Source: Chitinophaga caeni (GTDB lineage Bacteria > Bacteroidota > Bacteroidia > Chitinophagales > Chitinophagaceae). Taken from it: 64,000 nucleotides of DNA. Below the pieces are notes generated by a model. It had not been told where the DNA came from, did not search any database, and saw only the letters and a list, made by a program, of their open reading frames with translations. The stretch is taken from NCBI RefSeq assembly GCF_002557795.1, contig NZ_CP023777.1, forward strand, positions 4,907,001 through 4,971,000, in the 5' to 3' direction. This document shows positions 61,469 to 64,000 of this stretch, piece after piece. Made by a program: the position numbers and the translations under genes. How positions within the stretch are numbered: the first letter of the stretch is position 1; every line of letters starts with the position of its first letter.

Positions 61469-61654
61469 TTATTGGCTCCATTTATACATCCAGGCCAAGA
61501 GAAAATACGCGACTGCCGTAATCATCAATACGTAACCGGAAAAGCCGACCGGCACGATGATGTCTTTAGACAACCAAGCATACATATCCGCAAAATAGGC
61601 TAATACTGCCATCAGTAAACCTGTGGCTCCAATGAATAGTAAAATTTTTTTCAT
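61469..61654 (-). CDS. Small two-helix membrane protein
   Basis: The 61 residues contain two hydrophobic helices (KKILLFIGATGLLMAVLAYF and SGYVLMITAVAYFLLAW) with a short loop. It may be convergent with msrA, sharing the terminator at 61415. Function unknown. Confidence 0.65.
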   Translation of the reverse strand: MKKILLFIGATGLLMAVLAYFADMYAWLSKDIIVPVGFSGYVLMITAVAYFLLAWMYKWSQ

Positions 61655-61956
61655 ATGGGTGTCCTTCTAATAATTCAACGTTTCAACTCTGAAATAGTTA
61701 CAGCGTCTAATCCATGGTATTAACGGGATGTTAGACTCGGGTTATCCATGTTCTCATTCATATGTTCGTAGAAATATACCGGGTGGATTTAATACGGGTT
61801 AATATTTATAAACATTCTATCAATCCTTGTAAAACAAAGCCCCGGGTTTAAAAAAATTTGCATAATTTGCCGTTGAAATAATACCCATTTAGGGGTATCC
61901 ACGTTGAAAGATTTCAGCTAGTAAGCTAAAAATTCTATATTCGTAAATCTTTGCGA

Positions 61957-62130
61957 CTTCTTAAAGAAATTTAGAAGCTCGCTTCGATGCGATCATCTAG
62001 CACCTTGGAAAGTACACCGGATGATTTGCAATCGAGGAAAGCTCGCGCATTAGCGTGGGCTTCCTGATTATTGCCCGAGTGTACATTCCAAGGTGCTGGG
62101 CGATAGGACGGAGCCTGCGCTTCTTTTACC
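61957..62130. ncRNA. Candidate structured RNA, 6S-like long hairpin
   Basis: AGCACCTTGGAA (61999-62010) pairs with TTCCAAGGTGCT (62086-62097). Inside, GTACAC/GTGTAC, CGG/CCG, GCAAT/ATTGC, GGAA/TTCC and CGC/GCG continue one rod-like stem with small bulges. Outside, AGAAGC (61973-61978) pairs with GCTTCT (62119-62124) across a roughly 20-nt open region on each side. A long rod with a central bubble and a closing stem, about 175 nt in all, is the architecture of 6S RNA (a Bacteroidota form, 6S-Flavo, is known). The strand is undecided; AATCTTTG at 61947 would suit the plus strand. Confidence 0.4.
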
Positions 62131-62168
62131 GGCTGGCCCGTTGTTTCAAAACCCAAAACGCATATTGA

Positions 62169-62447
62169 ATGTTAACAACTGACACTACAAACCCTGTTCC
62201 CGAACAAATCAACTATTTATTGCGGGATTTCTTTTACAAGCTAGATCAAATTGGCTGTACCCATGTTTCGGTATCTTTGCATATGCCCGATGAAAACTTC
62301 CGGGCTATGACTATCCTACAATCCCCGGAAACCATCCGTGTCAACGAAACCAACAACCTGGAATTTATTTCTTGGAAAATGGATCAAAAACCGATGAAGA
62401 ATATTATTACGATTATCAAGGCAAAGGATGCTGCCACGGGAAAATAG
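62169..62447 (+). CDS. Conserved-looking hypothetical protein (92 aa)
   Basis: The 92-residue protein has no signal or membrane segment and reads MLTTDTTNPVPEQINYLLRD with ETNNLEFISWKMDQKPMKNI. I do not recognise it. It starts just beyond the structured segment. Confidence 0.6.
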   Translation: MLTTDTTNPVPEQINYLLRDFFYKLDQIGCTHVSVSLHMPDENFRAMTILQSPETIRVNETNNLEFISWKMDQKPMKNIITIIKAKDAATGK

Positions 62448-62528
62448 TTGCACTATTAATGCAAGCCTGCCAAGGTACAATAAGTAATTGCAGGAGAAAT
62501 ATAATGTCAAAAAATTTGGAGGGGTTTA

Positions 62529-62939
62529 TTACCTTTCAAATACTTCTTTCTCTTTTACGGCCAACCAACCTTTCTTAAATGAAAGCTGGCCCTTTTCATC
62601 CCTGGCATACGGGTGGTAAAAAAAGAAGGCGGTATCCATATCGGCAGACTCAACCCAAGCGGTAATGGCATCTACCGGTTCCCCGATCTCCGGGTTTATA
62701 ACATTTACATCAAAAAGGATAACGCCGGCTATTAACTTGGTCGATTCGCGGAAAACTTCTTTCAGATCCTCGATCAACTTTTCGGCGGTAGGATATTCAT
62801 TGCCATCGAAAGAACCGATATGCATAATACTTCCATCCCCTTGCATGGCTGCGGCGATAGGATAAAATTCACCGTACTTTTCCAAAAGTTCGGTGGCAAA
62901 CGGTAAAGTTACATCCAGTAATGCTTGAATTTCTTTCAT
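62529..62939 (-). CDS. Conserved hypothetical cytoplasmic protein (136 aa)
   Basis: The 136-residue protein is acidic: ATELLEKYGEFYPIAAAMQG at the start and ADMDTAFFFYHPYARDEKGQ near the end. It looks like a small alpha/beta domain. Function unknown. Confidence 0.65.
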   Translation of the reverse strand: MKEIQALLDVTLPFATELLEKYGEFYPIAAAMQGDGSIMHIGSFDGNEYPTAEKLIEDLKEVFRESTKLIAGVILFDVNVINPEIGEPVDAITAWVESADMDTAFFFYHPYARDEKGQLSFKKGWLAVKEKEVFER

Positions 62940-63115
62940 GCCTCGATGGAAACAATATTGTATCCTGCAATATCCAATCTTTTTGCGGGATATAAAACAA
63001 GAAATTTATATACTTTTCCTTTACAAGATGAAATTTACGTAACTACCATCAATTTTTTTACTAATTACTGCTAATTTTCTTCAAATAATTAGCTCCATAC
63101 CCGGTTAAAAATCGA

Positions 63116-63325
63116 TCAAAGTGGCTGACAATCAAAGCCAAGTTGTTTGACGAAACTCAAGATTCTGCCTTCGTCGAACTCTTTAGTGGCTACCACCCTC
63201 AATACCTTGTCAATATCTTCCATATCAATGGAACAATTATCTAATTGAAAATGAGTAGACAATGATTCGATGACCAACCTTTTATTTTCTTTCGTATTTA
63301 TATTGGTTTTATATATGCCTACCAT
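63116..63325 (-). CDS. Small ferredoxin-like (HMA-type) protein without the CxxC pair
   Basis: The 69-residue protein reads MVGIYKTNINTKENKRLVIE and MEDIDKVLRVVATKEFDEGR, the beta-alpha-beta spacing of heavy-metal-associated domains. The metal-binding Cys-x-x-Cys is absent, so it probably does not carry metal. A related form is frequent in Bacteroidota. Confidence 0.6.
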   Translation of the reverse strand: MVGIYKTNINTKENKRLVIESLSTHFQLDNCSIDMEDIDKVLRVVATKEFDEGRILSFVKQLGFDCQPL

Positions 63326-63426
63326 GGTTATTCAGTTGTTTAGGAATAAATTTGTACAAATTTCGTTCAGGACAAACGGAACTACTTACATTTGAAGGAT
63401 TATTTCTTACATCTAACGGATTAATT

Positions 63427-64000
63427 ATGTCGCTGGTAATAAAGGACGATACCAATGCTGTGCTGGCGGTTGATGAAATTAAAAGCAACTACGAAAACCT
63501 GGACTCCCCGGTACTAATAGAGCAAGACCATGTTTTAGAATACGAATTTGCCAAGGCCAATTTCAAGGAGATGTGCTTCGATGGTATCCTATTGGGTTAC
63601 GGCAGTGTAAATACCCAGGCTAATATCCAGGTAGAAGCCTCCGAACTAGACCCCATGATCGGGCTAATGTTTATTTTAAATGGCGAGGTAACAGCAAGTA
63701 TACGGGAACCTTCGAGGAAACTCCATTTCAAGAACTACCAACATAATATCATCTATAACCCCCACAACGAAGATCATGTAAACCTTATTCAACAACCGGA
63801 ATTACAAGTCTTCGGGGTTGCCTTCACCAAGAAAAAATTCCTGGAAATGGCAGTGGGAAATGGAAGGGTGTTGGAACAACACGCGGAAATTATCGATAAA
63901 AACCAGCTGCTGTTGCTGGACCGGAACCAGGTAGTAACCTACAAGATGATGGAGATCATCAATTCTATCAAGCATTGTAATTATAAAGACGGGTTGAAAA
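63427..64000 (+). CDS. AraC-type regulator, 5' part (runs off the window)
   Basis: The open frame starts MSLVIKDDTNAVLAVDEIKS and runs 191 codons to the window end. IGLMFILNGEVTASIREPSR and HNIIYNPHNEDHV are typical of the N-terminal sensor half of AraC regulators of this phylum. The HTH half lies beyond the edge, so the family call is an inference. Confidence 0.6.
   Translation, partial: MSLVIKDDTNAVLAVDEIKSNYENLDSPVLIEQDHVLEYEFAKANFKEMCFDGILLGYGSVNTQANIQVEASELDPMIGLMFILNGEVTASIREPSRKLHFKNYQHNIIYNPHNEDHVNLIQQPELQVFGVAFTKKKFLEMAVGNGRVLEQHAEIIDKNQLLLLDRNQVVTYKMMEIINSIKHCNYKDGLK

Noticed and set aside
62031..62045. GAGGAAAG, reminiscent of the conserved RNase P RNA block
   Set aside because: The following bases do not continue the RNase P consensus and the other conserved blocks are missing.
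61971..62156. 61-residue minus-strand frame across the structured segment
   Set aside because: It has no ATG start in frame and its sequence is dictated by the long inverted repeat; an RNA is more likely.

Overview
The window looks like a chromosome segment of a Bacteroidota bacterium, most likely a Chitinophagaceae-like soil or plant-associated genus. The signs are weak Shine-Dalgarno leaders, a TAnnTTTG-type promoter element, many Cys-anchored lipoproteins, 7TM-AraC regulators, an RND efflux operon with a lipoprotein outer-membrane factor, and Rhs/YD tails of the GKENDNE...YDPRIGRFLSVDPL type. The genus is inference; no rRNA or other marker gene is present.

Layout. (1) 0-12.7 kb is ordinary accessory chromosome: a lipoprotein, an outer-membrane protein, an S33-like hydrolase, AraC/XRE/TetR regulators, a hotdog thioesterase, an NmrA-like protein, an MFS exporter, an isochorismatase-fold protein, a CobW zinc GTPase behind two matching palindromes, a rhomboid protease and a DUF2459 protein. 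A 310-bp MITE-like element lies at 3.9-4.2 kb. (2) 12.75-14.07 kb is a complete IS256-family element with inverted ends and an 8-bp target duplication. (3) 14.07-45.1 kb is the striking part: about 20 consecutive toxin/immunity modules, all on the minus strand. Each is an Rhs C-terminal tail or a start-less toxin tip followed at once by a different small immunity gene. No full-length Rhs gene is present. Several tips begin at the same short junction (GC-GCT-AAG-rsG-GG, read Ala-Ala-Lys-Thr/Gly-Gly). Two Rhs tails are near identical up to that junction and unrelated after it. The array is cut by three copies of one Rhs::truncated-IS256 fusion, an XRE pseudogene, IS ends and a group II intron. 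Many modules are broken by single nonsense codons or by homopolymer indels; one indel fuses a toxin to its own lipoprotein immunity protein. (4) 45.3-50.8 kb carries a second copy of the MITE-like repeat, a marR-rph pair (rifamycin phosphotransferase), a GIY-YIG protein, an array of six roughly 211-bp units each holding a long palindrome whose loop lies in either orientation, and tRNA-Ser(UGA). (5) 50.9-64 kb is housekeeping and accessory: a tripartite RND pump with an AraC regulator, a MutS2 homologue without a Smr domain, lipoprotein MsrA, small conserved proteins, a strongly self-complementary intergenic segment that may be a 6S-like RNA, and the start of another AraC gene.

How it works together. 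The 14-45 kb array reads as a reservoir of alternative Rhs toxin tips with immunity genes kept intact more often than the toxins. That fits the established model in which displaced rhs-CT/immunity cassettes protect against siblings and feed recombination into an expressed rhs gene elsewhere. Seven immunity candidates carry lipoprotein signals, suggesting that part of the toxin repertoire acts in the periplasm, while SUKH-type and Imm11-like proteins would guard the cytoplasm.
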